DNA of 42,709 bases, from the NCBI RefSeq assembly GCF_021295335.1, contig NZ_JAIWOT010000003.1, positions 1-42,709 of the forward strand, read 5' to 3'. Position numbers and translations under genes: made by a program. This DNA comes from Komagataeibacter sp. FNDCF1. Lineage in GTDB: Bacteria > Pseudomonadota > Alphaproteobacteria > Acetobacterales > Acetobacteraceae. This document shows, piece after piece, positions 24,254-32,327 of the stretch; within the stretch, counting starts at the first letter, position 1, and each line of letters begins with the position of its first letter. A model generated the notes under the pieces. That model was not told the DNA's origin, made no database searches, and saw only the letters and a list, made by a program, of their open reading frames with translations.

Positions 24254-24501
24254 TCGAAGGACATCGGCTCGGCCGGGGTCTGATCGCGGGTCTGCAAGGC
24301 CGCAATATCCTGATCACACACACCGGCCTCCCGACCGATGGACGCCAGAAGCGATCCCAGCCGGACCCGCTGCGGCGGCCGGACGGCCGCTTCCAGAATG
24401 GTCCGGATCTCTGCTTCCGTACTGCGCCCATGCAGCATGGCCTGCGCCTTCAGCGCCCGATGCGTCTCTTCCGGAAGATTGCGAATAACCACAGAGGACA
24501 T
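24250..24501 (-). CDS. fitA: FitA-type ribbon-helix-helix antitoxin
   Basis: This protein of about 83 residues opens with MSSVVIRNLPEETHRALKAQ, the Arc-type strand and helix, and HGRSTEAEIRTILEAAVRPP, typical of FitA antitoxins. The C-terminal part binds the toxin. The start at 24501 is the conserved one, although the frame is open to 24534. It overlaps fitB by 4 bp. The pair probably autoregulates. Confidence 0.87.
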   Translation of the reverse strand: MSSVVIRNLPEETHRALKAQAMLHGRSTEAEIRTILEAAVRPPQRVRLGSLLASIGREAGVCDQDIAALQTRDQTPAEPMSFE

Positions 24502-24572
24502 GGCAGAACTCCTAATTTCCAAGAGTGATATCATAAATATAATTCCGATATCATTCCAGAAAAACCCGACAT

Positions 24573-24616
24573 CCCCTCATCCAGATTCAGTTTTCCGGCA
24601 CGTCCAGACGATCATC
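24573..24616. repeat. 44-bp direct repeat, copy 2
   Basis: Identical to 22900-22943. It contains the last codons and stop of the antitoxin gene at 24587-24850. It begins CCCCTCATCCAGATTCAG and ends GACGATCATC. Confidence 0.85.
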
Positions 24617-24850
24617 GTCCCTGATCTGCCCCCTTGTTCCGATCCGCTCCAGAAGAGCTTTCGCACGGGCAGGCGTGGTCCGTGTCGCCCGTGCGGAAAA
24701 ATACCGTTCCGCTTCTGCCTGCCCACCCAGCCGGGCCGCGACAGCCGTCGCAACAAAAAGGTTCATGCTGACACCTGAAAGCGCCGCCTGACGCGTTGCG
24801 GCTTCCCGCATATCTTCCGGAAGCCGAAGCTGGATTTTACTGCTACTCAT
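24587..24850 (-). CDS. HicB-like/Arc-type antitoxin of a PIN toxin
   Basis: This 87-residue protein reads MSSSKIQLRLPEDMREAATR, AALSGVSMNLFVATAVAARL, a ribbon-helix-helix of the Arc/HicB C-terminal type. It follows its toxin rather than preceding it, with a 4-bp overlap (ATGA at 24847-24850). The reverse gene order is known for PIN/HicB-like pairs. Its last ten residues are shared with the gene at 22914 through the 44-bp repeat. Confidence 0.8.
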   Translation of the reverse strand: MSSSKIQLRLPEDMREAATRQAALSGVSMNLFVATAVAARLGGQAEAERYFSARATRTTPARAKALLERIGTRGQIRDDDRLDVPEN

Positions 24851-25269
24851 CCTCTCATCCTTCGCAAAAGAACACCTGGCCGCACTGCTGGAATACCGAA
24901 CCGTGATACGGCCCGCTGCATGTCTTTCAGATTGAACGTGGCGATCGCATCCGCATTCCCGTTGATCGCTGTCTCAACCACAAGTTCATCATCACCATGC
25001 GCACCTGTCGGTCGCCACCTGTAATCAAAAGAAACCGGCACGCAACACCCTGCAAGTCCATCAAGAACCTCCAGAACTTCATCTCCCTGAACGTCCATTC
25101 GAAAAAGATTTTCAGAGCGACGCAACACCGCCTCGTATTCGACCAGGAGGGTCGTGGAGAGCAGCAGACTGAAATTCCCATCCAAGGCCCCCAGCAAAAG
25201 CTGCCGGGACGCTCCATCCGGTGACATAAATCCCGAAAGAACAACATCCGTATCAAGAACAACGCGCAT
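24847..25269 (-). CDS. PIN-family toxin (toxin-first TA pair)
   Basis: This 140-residue protein opens with MRVVLDTDVVLSGFMSPDGA (first Asp). It holds LLVEYEAVLRRSENLF (Glu), GDDELVVETAINGNADAIAT (paired acids with the ETA...A helix of this PIN group) and TFNLKDMQRAVSRFGIPAV (Asp). It is complete. The first gene downstream of traA on this strand, 46 bp after its stop, and the lead gene of its TA pair. It probably stabilises the mobilisation module. Confidence 0.85.
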   Translation of the reverse strand: MRVVLDTDVVLSGFMSPDGASRQLLLGALDGNFSLLLSTTLLVEYEAVLRRSENLFRMDVQGDEVLEVLDGLAGCCVPVSFDYRWRPTGAHGDDELVVETAINGNADAIATFNLKDMQRAVSRFGIPAVRPGVLLRRMRG

Positions 25270-25315
25270 AGTGACATCATATATGACGTCACTGGTTAAC
25301 GTAAATCAAAATCTC

Positions 25316-28300
25316 CTACATCCCCATATCCATATCCCGCCCCCTGGAGCGTGACAGCGAGCGCGTGCGCTGCGGCTGTAATCCATGATCGAGCGTCGAT
25401 CCCTTCCGGGCGCCCAGTTCATGCCCCTTCTGCCGCAGGAGGGACTCAAGCTGCGCGTCCCGCTTCAGCTCCCTGAGCGCCACACCCTGCTGCTCGCGGC
25501 TCAGCCCATCCCACGCCTTCACGAACCGCGCGGCCCGCAATTCCGGACTTGTCCGCACCCTGTCCTCGTGCTCCAGCCCCTCGACCAGCCTGCGCGCCCG
25601 CGCCGGCCCTTCCAGCCCGTACAGGGCCTGCCGGATCTCCGGCTCATGCTTCACGGCGGTTTCCAGAGCGATCACCGCCCCGGGCCTTAGCCGTTCCAGA
25701 GCCGTGCTGGCGTCAAGCCATGCCTTCTTCTGGTGCTCCAGCACCGGCAGGTCCTGCTCCACCATGCGCCCGATGTCCCGCACCGCCCGCGCATACTGCT
25801 CCACCGCCTGGTGGAGCGGGTCACCACCCGGTACAAACCCACCCAGCCCGGCCGGCACCTGCGCGCGCTGCACACGCGGCAGCCGCAACCCGGCAAAGGG
25901 AGAGGCGGGAGCCTCACGCCCAACCCCACTTTCCCCCTTCCCGGCCCCGGCATCCATCCCGGCCGACACGTCTTTTTCCGCCGTCCGGCCACGCCCCCGC
26001 ACGGACAGCTCCAGCCCGTCGAACATCCCGCGCTTCCGCTGTGCCGGTGCCGGATCCGGCGTACGGACAGCTTCGGCCTGCCTGTCCTTCTGGGGACCAG
26101 AGGCGGCCTTGTCGCGCTCCACCACGATCTCGCTCTCGGGGACATGCACCCCGCGCCGCCGCGCAAACCCGGCATCCCGATCCCGGACATGCGGGTAATC
26201 CAGCGTGGTATCCTTCAGCCGCTCGCGCGACAGCCGCCGCACCAGCCCGTCCCGGTCGCCCACATCATCCCGGCCCCAATGAACGGACACGCTCTCCCGG
26301 TGCCGTGACAGCGCCACATAGGCCCCGTGCCGGTCCATGCTCCCCGTCGCCAGCACATGCGCCCGGTCCACCGTCACACCCTGCGATTTGTGGATGGTGG
26401 CCGCATAGCCATGATCCAGCGCGTCATACTCCGCCACCGACACGGACACGACCCGGCCACGCCCGACACCCTCCTTCCCGTCGAGCTGCACCGACAGCAC
26501 CAAATCCCCGGCCTCGACCGACCCCACGATGCCCCGCACCGTGCCCAGCGTGCCGTTCTTCACCCCCAGCTCCCGGTCATTGCGCAGGAAGTAGACCCGC
26601 TCCCCGTCCGCGAATACCCGCTCGCCCTGGACGGTCGGCACCAGCACGTCGTCACCCAGCTCACCCGCCTCCCTGCGGATCTCCCGCGCCGCCTCGTTCA
26701 GCGCCCGCACATCGACACGCCGGTGCGCCAGCATGATCTGGCTGTCCTCTGGCGCGGCCTGCCGCGCTTCATCCCACCCGGCCACTACCCCGGCCCGCGC
26801 CTCTTCCAGCGTATCATGCCCGCGCACCAGGCCAGCCGCCTCATAGCGTCCCAGCGCTTGCTCTGTCCGCCCGGTCGCAAGCGCCTTCGTGGCCGCCTGC
26901 TGCCAGCCTTCACGCTGCCGGCGCACCGTCGTGATCTCCACCGACCCGACCCGCTCGGCCACCGCCCGGAACGCACCACCGGCCTCGATCGCCTGCAACT
27001 GCTCGGGATCACCCACCAGCACGACCTTGGCCCCGGCACCGCGCGCGGCCGACAGCACCCGCTCCATCTGCCGTGACCCCACCATGCCGGCCTCATCCAC
27101 CACCAGCACGTCCCCGCGCTCCAGCAGGTCGAACCCACGCTCCCACGCCCGCTCCAGGGAGACCAGCGTCCGGCTCTCGATCCCGGACCCCGCTTCCAGC
27201 CCTTCCGCCGCGATCCCCGACAGCGCCGCCCCGCGCACCCGATACCCAGCCTCTTCCCATGCCGCGCAGGCGACACCCAGCATGGTGCTCTTCCCCGTCC
27301 CGGCATACCCGACCACCACGGACAGGTCGCGGGACTTCGTGACCTCGCCTACCGCCAGCGCCTGCTCGTCCCCAAGCCCGTCCCGCGCCATCGCCACCCG
27401 ACGCACCGCCAGCGGCACCGCATGACCCTGGGACCGCCCCATCGCAAGCGATGCCTCTTCCAGACGCTGCTCGACCCCGATCATCTCCCGTGTGGAAAAC
27501 CGCTCCCGCCCATGCCCGTCTTTCCCAATGGCAACCAGATCCGGACACGCTTCCACCTGAACCATGACAGCACTGAACTGTTCCGCGTCTGCCGTATGCC
27601 GGTCCACGAACCGCGCCAGGTCCTGGCGGGTGAATGTACTCTGCTGTCGGGTCAGCGCCTCCAGCGCCACATGCGGCTCGGCCAGCAACCTTTCGCCATT
27701 GCGCCGCGCGATCTCCAGATGGTCGGCAACCCGTTCCGCGTCCTCGCCCCGCTCTTCCCGGCGCATCCCGGCCGGACCGATCTTGTTCTGCGGCTCAAGG
27801 TCGATCCCCTGTGCGGCAAACGACCGATGGTCGATCCGCACATCCAGGTCCAGTTCGGCCAGCCGTTCATTGGCGAGCGACGCCCACCGCTCCCGCCACG
27901 TCAGCAGCAGGTCCTTGTCATTCCATGAACGCTCTTTCGCACCGAACCCGATGGAAGGCTGATCCTGCGCCAGCCCCAGGCCTTCATGCCGCAACCGTGC
28001 TGCCGCGATCAGTCGCGCCGTTCTTCCAGCCGCTGCAAGCGCTTCTCCAGCGTCGAGAGCTTCAGCAGGATGCCGCGCTGCGTCTCCCGGATCTCTGTCA
28101 GCAGACGGATCATGAGCTTGAGCGGATCGTCCTCCCCTTTCTGCTCCATCAGGTCCAGGATCCGGCGTGATGTCGTATGCGCCCCTGCCGCCTCGTTCAG
28201 GATGCGGGATTCTGTCTCGTCTTCCATGCACAGCCTCTCCGGTTTTGACTTCGATCCGCCGCGTGGACAGCATCACATGGGCATGGGGCTTCGCCTGTCC

Positions 28301-28693
28301 GTCTTCGCCAATATCCCAATGCACATTGAGATCAGCCACCATGCCGCGTTCCACGAACTGCTCCCGCACGAAATCCCGTGCCAGCGCGATCCCCTGCGCC
28401 TGGGTCATTTCGCGCGGGATTGAAAACTCCACCTCGCGGGCAAGCTGAGCATCCTTGCGCTTCTCGATCGCCTCGACCTCGTTCCATAGGGTCGCACGGT
28501 CGAGAAACCGTTCCGGCGCGCCGTCGGGTAGCAGGATCTCGGAATGCACCACGCCGCTCTTGTTGGAAAAGTCATGGTCGCGATCCAGCCTCAAATCATG
28601 CAGGCGGGACGCGGCGCGATAAGCCGCCGCCGCCACGGCGCTCCGGCCGGTGGCGCGGCTGATGACCTTTGCATGCAGGTGATAGATCGCCAT
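25316..28693 (-). CDS. traA: TraA-type conjugative relaxase/helicase (MobQ class)
   Basis: A protein of about 1125 residues that nicks oriT and unwinds the transferred strand. The N-terminal MobA/MobL relaxase domain shows AIYHLHAKVISR, the tyrosine block AVAAAAYRAASRL, and the metal-binding motif QAKPHAHVMLSTRR. The central RecD-like helicase has Walker A VVGYAGTGKSTM, Walker B VLVVDEAGMVG, VVLVGDPEQLQAI and the late motifs YAATIHKSQGVTVDRAHV and YVALSRHRESVSVHW. A coiled C-terminal part follows. The start at 28693 has AGGA about 10 bp upstream; GTG at 28699 is also in frame. Between LSTRR and GFGAKERSWND, where relatives are contiguous, about 100 low-complexity residues are inserted, and this segment holds a nested gene. 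Related to Ti-plasmid and broad alphaproteobacterial TraA. Confidence 0.93.
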   Translation of the reverse strand: MAIYHLHAKVISRATGRSAVAAAAYRAASRLHDLRLDRDHDFSNKSGVVHSEILLPDGAPERFLDRATLWNEVEAIEKRKDAQLAREVEFSIPREMTQAQGIALARDFVREQFVERGMVADLNVHWDIGEDGQAKPHAHVMLSTRRIEVKTGEAVHGRRDRIPHPERGGRGAYDITPDPGPDGAERGGRSAQAHDPSADRDPGDAARHPAEALDAGEALAAAGRTARLIAAARLRHEGLGLAQDQPSIGFGAKERSWNDKDLLLTWRERWASLANERLAELDLDVRIDHRSFAAQGIDLEPQNKIGPAGMRREERGEDAERVADHLEIARRNGERLLAEPHVALEALTRQQSTFTRQDLARFVDRHTADAEQFSAVMVQVEACPDLVAIGKDGHGRERFSTREMIGVEQRLEEASLAMGRSQGHAVPLAVRRVAMARDGLGDEQALAVGEVTKSRDLSVVVGYAGTGKSTMLGVACAAWEEAGYRVRGAALSGIAAEGLEAGSGIESRTLVSLERAWERGFDLLERGDVLVVDEAGMVGSRQMERVLSAARGAGAKVVLVGDPEQLQAIEAGGAFRAVAERVGSVEITTVRRQREGWQQAATKALATGRTEQALGRYEAAGLVRGHDTLEEARAGVVAGWDEARQAAPEDSQIMLAHRRVDVRALNEAAREIRREAGELGDDVLVPTVQGERVFADGERVYFLRNDRELGVKNGTLGTVRGIVGSVEAGDLVLSVQLDGKEGVGRGRVVSVSVAEYDALDHGYAATIHKSQGVTVDRAHVLATGSMDRHGAYVALSRHRESVSVHWGRDDVGDRDGLVRRLSRERLKDTTLDYPHVRDRDAGFARRRGVHVPESEIVVERDKAASGPQKDRQAEAVRTPDPAPAQRKRGMFDGLELSVRGRGRTAEKDVSAGMDAGAGKGESGVGREAPASPFAGLRLPRVQRAQVPAGLGGFVPGGDPLHQAVEQYARAVRDIGRMVEQDLPVLEHQKKAWLDASTALERLRPGAVIALETAVKHEPEIRQALYGLEGPARARRLVEGLEHEDRVRTSPELRAARFVKAWDGLSREQQGVALRELKRDAQLESLLRQKGHELGARKGSTLDHGLQPQRTRSLSRSRGRDMDMGM
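28009..28227 (-). CDS. Nested small coiled-coil protein inside traA, other frame
   Basis: A 72-codon frame, shifted +1 against traA and wholly inside it. It is preceded by GGAGAGG six bases before the ATG, a strong ribosome site. The product is natural-looking: MEDETESRILNEAAGAHTTS, ILDLMEQKGEDDPLKLMIRL, LTEIRETQRGILLKLSTLEK, then RLQRLEERRD. That is an amphipathic, coiled-coil-like protein with balanced charge. In contrast the traA frame here is Gly/Arg/Asp/Pro-rich and absent from relatives I know. I infer that the small gene is the older reading and that traA runs through it. Function unknown. It could also be a chance frame, but the ribosome site and composition argue against that. Confidence 0.6.
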   Translation of the reverse strand: MEDETESRILNEAAGAHTTSRRILDLMEQKGEDDPLKLMIRLLTEIRETQRGILLKLSTLEKRLQRLEERRD

Positions 28694-28723
28694 GAGCACG
28701 ATCCTATCACACCCCTTCAGCGC

Positions 28724-28753
28724 ACGTCACGAAGTGACGTATAAGCGCGCACT
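28724..28753. other. oriT: Candidate origin of transfer (oriT)
   Basis: A perfect 7-bp inverted repeat ACGTCAC-GAA-GTGACGT (28724-28740) is followed by TAAGCGCGCACT (28742-28753). That matches the IncQ/MobQ nic-region core TAAGTGCGCCCT at 10 of 12 positions. It lies between the divergent traA and traC genes, where MobQ oriTs are found. The comparison sequence is from memory of the IncQ family. Confidence 0.6.
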
Positions 28754-28855
28754 CACATTTTACTGCACCATAAAGATTGATTGCTCTGGATGAGTGACGC
28801 GGTTCTCGCCTGTGTGGTAGAGTATGGCACAGACCAGCAGGACAGGGGACCGGAA

Positions 28856-29149
28856 ATGCGCAGGCCACGGGACATTGATGCGGAACTGAAGGCGCTTCAG
28901 GAAAAGGCGAAGCAGCTCAAGGTGCAACGGACCATCCAGCTCGGCGAACTGGTCGAGGCGACGGGAGCCGATACCCTGTCAATCGAGGCGCTGGCCGGTG
29001 TGCTGCTTGCGGCTGTCGAACAGGCGGACGGCAAACCTGAAGCCATCGCGAGGTGGACCGAACGGGGGACCGCGTTCTTTCAGGCCGGCGCAAAAAAGGG
29101 CGGCCGGAAAGGAACCGGACACGATCAGAACGGAGCTTCTGGCGCTTGA
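28856..29149 (+). CDS. traC: Conjugal transfer protein TraC
   Basis: This protein of about 97 residues is helical and charged: MRRPRDIDAELKALQEKAKQ, VQRTIQLGELVEATGADTLS, IEALAGVLLAAVEQ. It matches the small TraC/TraD accessory proteins that lie divergently from traA across oriT in alphaproteobacterial plasmids. It probably helps relaxosome assembly. The ATG at 28856 (MRRPRD) is chosen because the region up to 28781 is unlike the family. The next gene follows with a probable overlap. Confidence 0.8.
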   Translation: MRRPRDIDAELKALQEKAKQLKVQRTIQLGELVEATGADTLSIEALAGVLLAAVEQADGKPEAIARWTERGTAFFQAGAKKGGRKGTGHDQNGASGA

Positions 29150-29213
29150 AAGACGGATCAGGAAGCAGGCGGCCCTGATCCATCGCCATCAGGCACGAAA
29201 GGCACGCACCGAC

Positions 29214-29453
29214 ATGCGCGACTGGGCGAAGGCGCGACGGGAACGTACCCATCATCTGATCGAACTGGGCGGCCTGGTCCAGAAGGCAGGACTGGTCGAT
29301 CTGACCGATGATGACCGCGCTACCCTGCTCGGGGCCTTCCTGGACATTGCAGGGCAGCTTCGGGAGGGCAGGACTACCGCGTCAGGCGACCTGAAAACAC
29401 GCTGGAGGCGTGCGGGGCTTCATGCCTTCGACAGGGACCCGGAACAGGACTGA
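29214..29453 (+). CDS. traD: Conjugal transfer protein TraD
   Basis: MRDWAKARRERTHHLIELGG, LVQKAGLVDLTDDDRATLLG and AFLDIAGQLREG match TraD of Ti-type transfer systems (HLIELGGLVQKAGL is the signature). The start is uncertain. The frame is open and coding-like back to about 29100 (RTELLALERRIRKQAALIHR), overlapping the traC end, but offers only a GTG at 28998 deep inside traC or near-cognate codons. ATG 29214 is the first safe start. Its 3' half is repeated imperfectly at about 30515-30675. Confidence 0.72.
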   Translation: MRDWAKARRERTHHLIELGGLVQKAGLVDLTDDDRATLLGAFLDIAGQLREGRTTASGDLKTRWRRAGLHAFDRDPEQD

Positions 29454-29531
29454 CGACGAAACACGATCATCTGATCTGTCCGCTATCGAATGCAAACGAA
29501 ACCCTGAACCAGAACGGGAGAACCGAGGCCC

Positions 29532-30143
29532 ATGTATTACGGCAAGAACGCCTTTTCTCTGCTCCTACGTTACACCCTTGCCCATGAAATCGAAGAGTGG
29601 GGCTGGGACATCGGCGCCCATACATATGGCGCCAAGGGTTCTCCCATCATCATAGAAGCCGAATATGCCGGCCTGAAGATCGGGAAATACTGCTCGATTG
29701 CCCGCGAGGTGCTGATGATCCTGGGCAATCACCGACCGGATACGATCACCACCTACCCGTTCAAGAACCAGTGCAATTTCTGGCCCGAAGCGGCGGATGC
29801 AACCGATGACCATTCCACCAAGGGGGATATCGTCATTGGCAACGACGTCTGGATCGGCGCACGGGCCAATATCATGTCGGGTGTCACCATAGGATCAGGC
29901 GCGATCATCGCCACGGCGGCCGTGGTGACCAGGGACGTGCCGCCATATGCCATCGTGGGCGGCAACCCGGCCCGGGTCATCAAATACCGCTTCCCCGAAA
30001 AGACCATCGGGCGTCTGCTTGCAGTCGCCTGGTGGGACTGGCCTGAAGCATTGATACGAGAACGGATGCCTCTCCTGATGAGCGACGATATCGACGCTTT
30101 CCTGCGCGCTTTTGAAAAAGGACCCGCACAGGAAAAATCATGA
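29532..30143 (+). CDS. CatB/Vat-type O-acetyltransferase (left-handed beta-helix)
   Basis: This 203-residue hexapeptide-repeat acyltransferase reads [39 protein letters not shown] (the loop with the catalytic His of xenobiotic acetyltransferases), [57 protein letters not shown]. These are typical imperfect [LIV]GxxxX turns and the PAxxI/VxG end. The substrate could be a sugar, polysaccharide or xenobiotic. A resistance role is possible but not shown. It lies within the transfer region, with a coupled secreted protein downstream (ATGA overlap), between traD and a second partial traD, so it looks like inserted cargo. Confidence 0.85.
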   Translation: MYYGKNAFSLLLRYTLAHEIEEWGWDIGAHTYGAKGSPIIIEAEYAGLKIGKYCSIAREVLMILGNHRPDTITTYPFKNQCNFWPEAADATDDHSTKGDIVIGNDVWIGARANIMSGVTIGSGAIIATAAVVTRDVPPYAIVGGNPARVIKYRFPEKTIGRLLAVAWWDWPEALIRERMPLLMSDDIDAFLRAFEKGPAQEKS

Positions 30144-30475
30144 TGCAAAAACTGTTTTTGCTCCTTGTTGTCCTGCCGATCCTCTTCCGGCCTGCTTCAG
30201 GCTTTGCCCAGGGCAGAGGAGACTGGCTGCCTCAGTCGGACGTTAAATCTCCCTATGCGGCCTTGTCTGTTCCGACAGCACTGAAGCCGGTGCCGGATTC
30301 TCTGGCGAGCCTGTTGACCAAAGGCTATCGGATCACGACCACAGCGGATTATGGCGGCTCAGGAGCCCTCTTCACGCTGGTCTGGCAAAGGCAGACCGTA
30401 ATCTGTGTTCTGACAGCGCCTGTGCCAGGCACGGATCAGAACGTCCCGACATCGCGCTGCTGGGCCCTGAACTGA
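30140..30475 (+). CDS. Small secreted/periplasmic protein, unknown
   Basis: This 111-residue frame begins with a clear signal peptide ([20 protein letters not shown], cleavage near GFAQG). The mature part has [20 protein letters not shown] and [20 protein letters not shown] with two cysteines, resembling small periplasmic proteins of acetic acid bacteria. The start overlaps the acetyltransferase stop, so the two are coupled. Function unknown. Confidence 0.68.
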   Translation: MMQKLFLLLVVLPILFRPASGFAQGRGDWLPQSDVKSPYAALSVPTALKPVPDSLASLLTKGYRITTTADYGGSGALFTLVWQRQTVICVLTAPVPGTDQNVPTSRCWALN

Positions 30476-30478
30476 GTT

Positions 30479-30733
30479 TTGCAGGCCGGACAGATTGGAA
30501 ACCGTGTCTTACGCGACATCCCCTGGCTGACCGATGAGGACCGCGCAACCCTGTTCGGAGCCTTCCTGGATATTGCAGGGCAGCTTCAGGGCGGCGATGA
30601 TACCGCTTCGGTTGACCTGACAGCACGCTGGAGACGTGCGGGGCTTCATGCCTTCGACAGGCACCGGAAACAGGACAGGACAACAGGCAGACGTGACCAT
30701 GACCGACCACGAGACACGATCATCCGGAGCTGA
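30479..30733 (+). pseudogene. Partial duplicate of traD 3' end
   Basis: WLTDEDRATLFGAFLDIAGQ and ARWRRAGLHAFDR repeat the end of traD (LTDDDRATLLGAFLDIAGQ, TRWRRAGLHAFDR) at both DNA and protein level, but the HLIELGG signature start is missing. The frame runs on past the homologous stop. With traD it brackets the acetyltransferase cargo, suggesting insertion by recombination with a related plasmid. Confidence 0.7.
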
Positions 30734-31202
30734 CACAGTGCGCGAGCTTACGACCCGGATTGTCACAGCCTATGTCAGCAGTCACACGGTTCCAGCGGAT
30801 ACCCTGCCAGGCCTTATCGCCACGGTGTTTCAGGCGCTCGGAAGTCTGGGACAGGCGACGACCGAAACACCGGATCTGGTGCCGGCCGTGCCCGTGAAAA
30901 AATCCGTGTTCCCGGATTACATCGTCTGCCTGGAGGACGGAAAAAAAATGAAGATGCTCAAGCGTCACCTTCACACCGTCTATGGCCTGACGCCCCAGCA
31001 ATACCGGGCAAAATGGGGCCTGCCGGAAAGCTATCCGATGACCGCCCCATCCTATTCGGCACAACGGGCTACCCTGGCACAGGAAATCGGACTGGGGCGG
31101 ACCATCAAGGCGACACCGGAACCTTCGCACGTACCGGACGCTGAAGTTCCGGTCACGCGCCTGCCAGAGAAGAAACGCGGACGCAGGCCAAAACTGGCCT
31201 GA
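30699..31202 (+). CDS. MucR/Ros-family transcriptional regulator
   Basis: This 167-residue regulator has a Ros/MucR zinc-finger region: YIVCLEDGKKMKMLKRHLHT, VYGLTPQQYRAKWGLPESYP, MTAPSYSAQRATLAQEIGLG. This is the conserved ...CLxxGxxxxxLKRHL...GLTPxxYRxKWGL pattern. The second metal-binding cysteine of the usual CLECG is Asp here (CLEDG), so the finger may use a variant ligand set or no zinc. The C-terminus is an AT-hook-like KKRGRRPKLA. It probably controls the transfer genes or chromosomal surface polysaccharide genes. The start is ATG 30699. Confidence 0.87.
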   Translation: MTDHETRSSGADTVRELTTRIVTAYVSSHTVPADTLPGLIATVFQALGSLGQATTETPDLVPAVPVKKSVFPDYIVCLEDGKKMKMLKRHLHTVYGLTPQQYRAKWGLPESYPMTAPSYSAQRATLAQEIGLGRTIKATPEPSHVPDAEVPVTRLPEKKRGRRPKLA

Positions 31203-31227
31203 AGGTCCAGACCGGGAGAAATGGGAC

Positions 31228-31401
31228 ATGAAGACGGATCATACCGATCGCGACGACTGGGAAGCCTGGAAGGACGAAGCCACACGCCGGGCACTGGCCG
31301 AGGCTGATGCCGGATTGTTCATCAGTGGTGAAGCGGTAAAGGCATGGGCGGCCAGCCTCGGGATCGATCATCCCCTTTCTCTGCCACAACCCGGGCAATA
31401 A
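31228..31401 (+). CDS. Small orphan antitoxin-like protein
   Basis: A 57-residue frame starting MKTDHTDRDDWEAWKDEATR, then ALAEADAGLFISGEAVKAWA, ASLGIDHPLSLPQPGQ. The segment ADAGLFISGEAVKAWAASLG resembles the C-terminus of RelB/CopG-like antitoxins (aGrfvs.eevxaWl.Slg). GGGAG lies about 10 bp before the ATG. It follows mucR by 25 bp, so it is probably cotranscribed. No toxin follows. Bases 31402-31597 hold no gene that I can support, only a 13-bp palindrome near 31582. Confidence 0.55.
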   Translation: MKTDHTDRDDWEAWKDEATRRALAEADAGLFISGEAVKAWAASLGIDHPLSLPQPGQ

Positions 31402-31597
31402 GGGGGACGCTCTCGCACACCGCAGGAAGGTGACGCAGAGTGCAATGGTTACGACTATCCCTGATGCATTGATGGAACGACCGTTTCACGACCCTACGGC
31501 TACCCTTGTGACGACCCATCGACATACCCGAGGCCGACATCGCGCCTACCCATAAGTAGTTGTTCTTCATACACCATTGCACCACTGGTGCGGATGC

Positions 31598-32038
31598 TCA
31601 GGCACCTGCCTGCCGGATCTGGGCGATCATTTCATCGGCTGTGATCTCTCCGCGCTGGCGTGCATCCATGATTGCGGTGAACGCCCTGTCATGAGGGAGC
31701 GCATGCGGATCATCAGGTGTCGCCGTATGAGCGGCCCTGCCATGCGGGGCCGGAAAGGTTATGCCCGTCACATCAGGATTGCGCGTAAACATCCCGGCCA
31801 GGATCTGGTCTACCTGCTGGATGTAATTGCCTGGGACATCCCGGGATACGCGCGCGGAGCCGGCCGAGGTGGTGATGTCGAGGCCGGCGACATGCGGCAG
31901 GAGATCGAGGATGCGCGTCAGGGCTTCGATATCCTGCTGTGTCAGCAGGGTTCCCCCGTCCCCGACCACGAGCAGCTGCCAGGGCCGCTTCTGTGGCAGT
32001 GTTCCGGGATTGGTGCTGCTGTCGGGACTGTCCTTCAT
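31598..32038 (-). CDS. Unrecognised partner of a Phd-type antitoxin
   Basis: This 146-residue protein is not recognised. It overlaps the Phd antitoxin stop by 4 bp, the position a toxin would have. It reads WQLLVVGDGGTLLTQQDIEA, LTRILDLLPHVAGLDITTSA, VSRDVPGNYIQQVDQILAGM and ends with a helix, AFTAIMDARQRGEITADEMI. It shows none of the RelE, PIN, Doc or MazF motifs. It may be a new toxin type, a second antitoxin or an unrelated rider gene. Confidence 0.6.
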   Translation of the reverse strand: MKDSPDSSTNPGTLPQKRPWQLLVVGDGGTLLTQQDIEALTRILDLLPHVAGLDITTSAGSARVSRDVPGNYIQQVDQILAGMFTRNPDVTGITFPAPHGRAAHTATPDDPHALPHDRAFTAIMDARQRGEITADEMIAQIRQAGA

Positions 32039-32226
32039 GACGATGACCCTTTCTCCGGAACGTCTTCTATGCCCTGCTGCTTTCTGAGCAGGGCCTCATA
32101 ATGCTCCACGGACATGATGACGAAACGCGGCTTGTGGTGCCTGGTGATGACTACAGGTGCAACGGCGGCCGCTTCGAAAAGATCGCTGGCATTGCGGGGC
32201 ACGGCGCTCGCTGGAAACGCTTTCAT
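32035..32226 (-). CDS. Phd/YefM-family antitoxin
   Basis: This 63-residue protein reads MKAFPASAVPRNASDLFEAA, PVVITRHHKPRFVIMSVEHY, EALLRK. The pattern (N-terminal strand with S/T...R, then P.xItrh.kpr.V.ms...Y..L) is that of Phd/YefM antitoxins. It overlaps the downstream gene by ATGA. The start at 32226 is the only good one. It probably represses its own promoter. Confidence 0.8.
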   Translation of the reverse strand: MKAFPASAVPRNASDLFEAAAVAPVVITRHHKPRFVIMSVEHYEALLRKQQGIEDVPEKGSSS

Positions 32227-32327
32227 GGAGCATGATCCAGATATGACGGATTATCTGGGATATACAGGAAACCCGTATTTCTTGCCAGAAAGTCGGGAAA
32301 AGGAGGCCTGAACGGACGAACAGGGAA

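Noticed and set aside
25549..26736. A 395-codon plus-strand frame opposite traA
   Set aside because: Extreme Pro/Arg/Ala composition, no motifs; a GC-skew shadow of traA.
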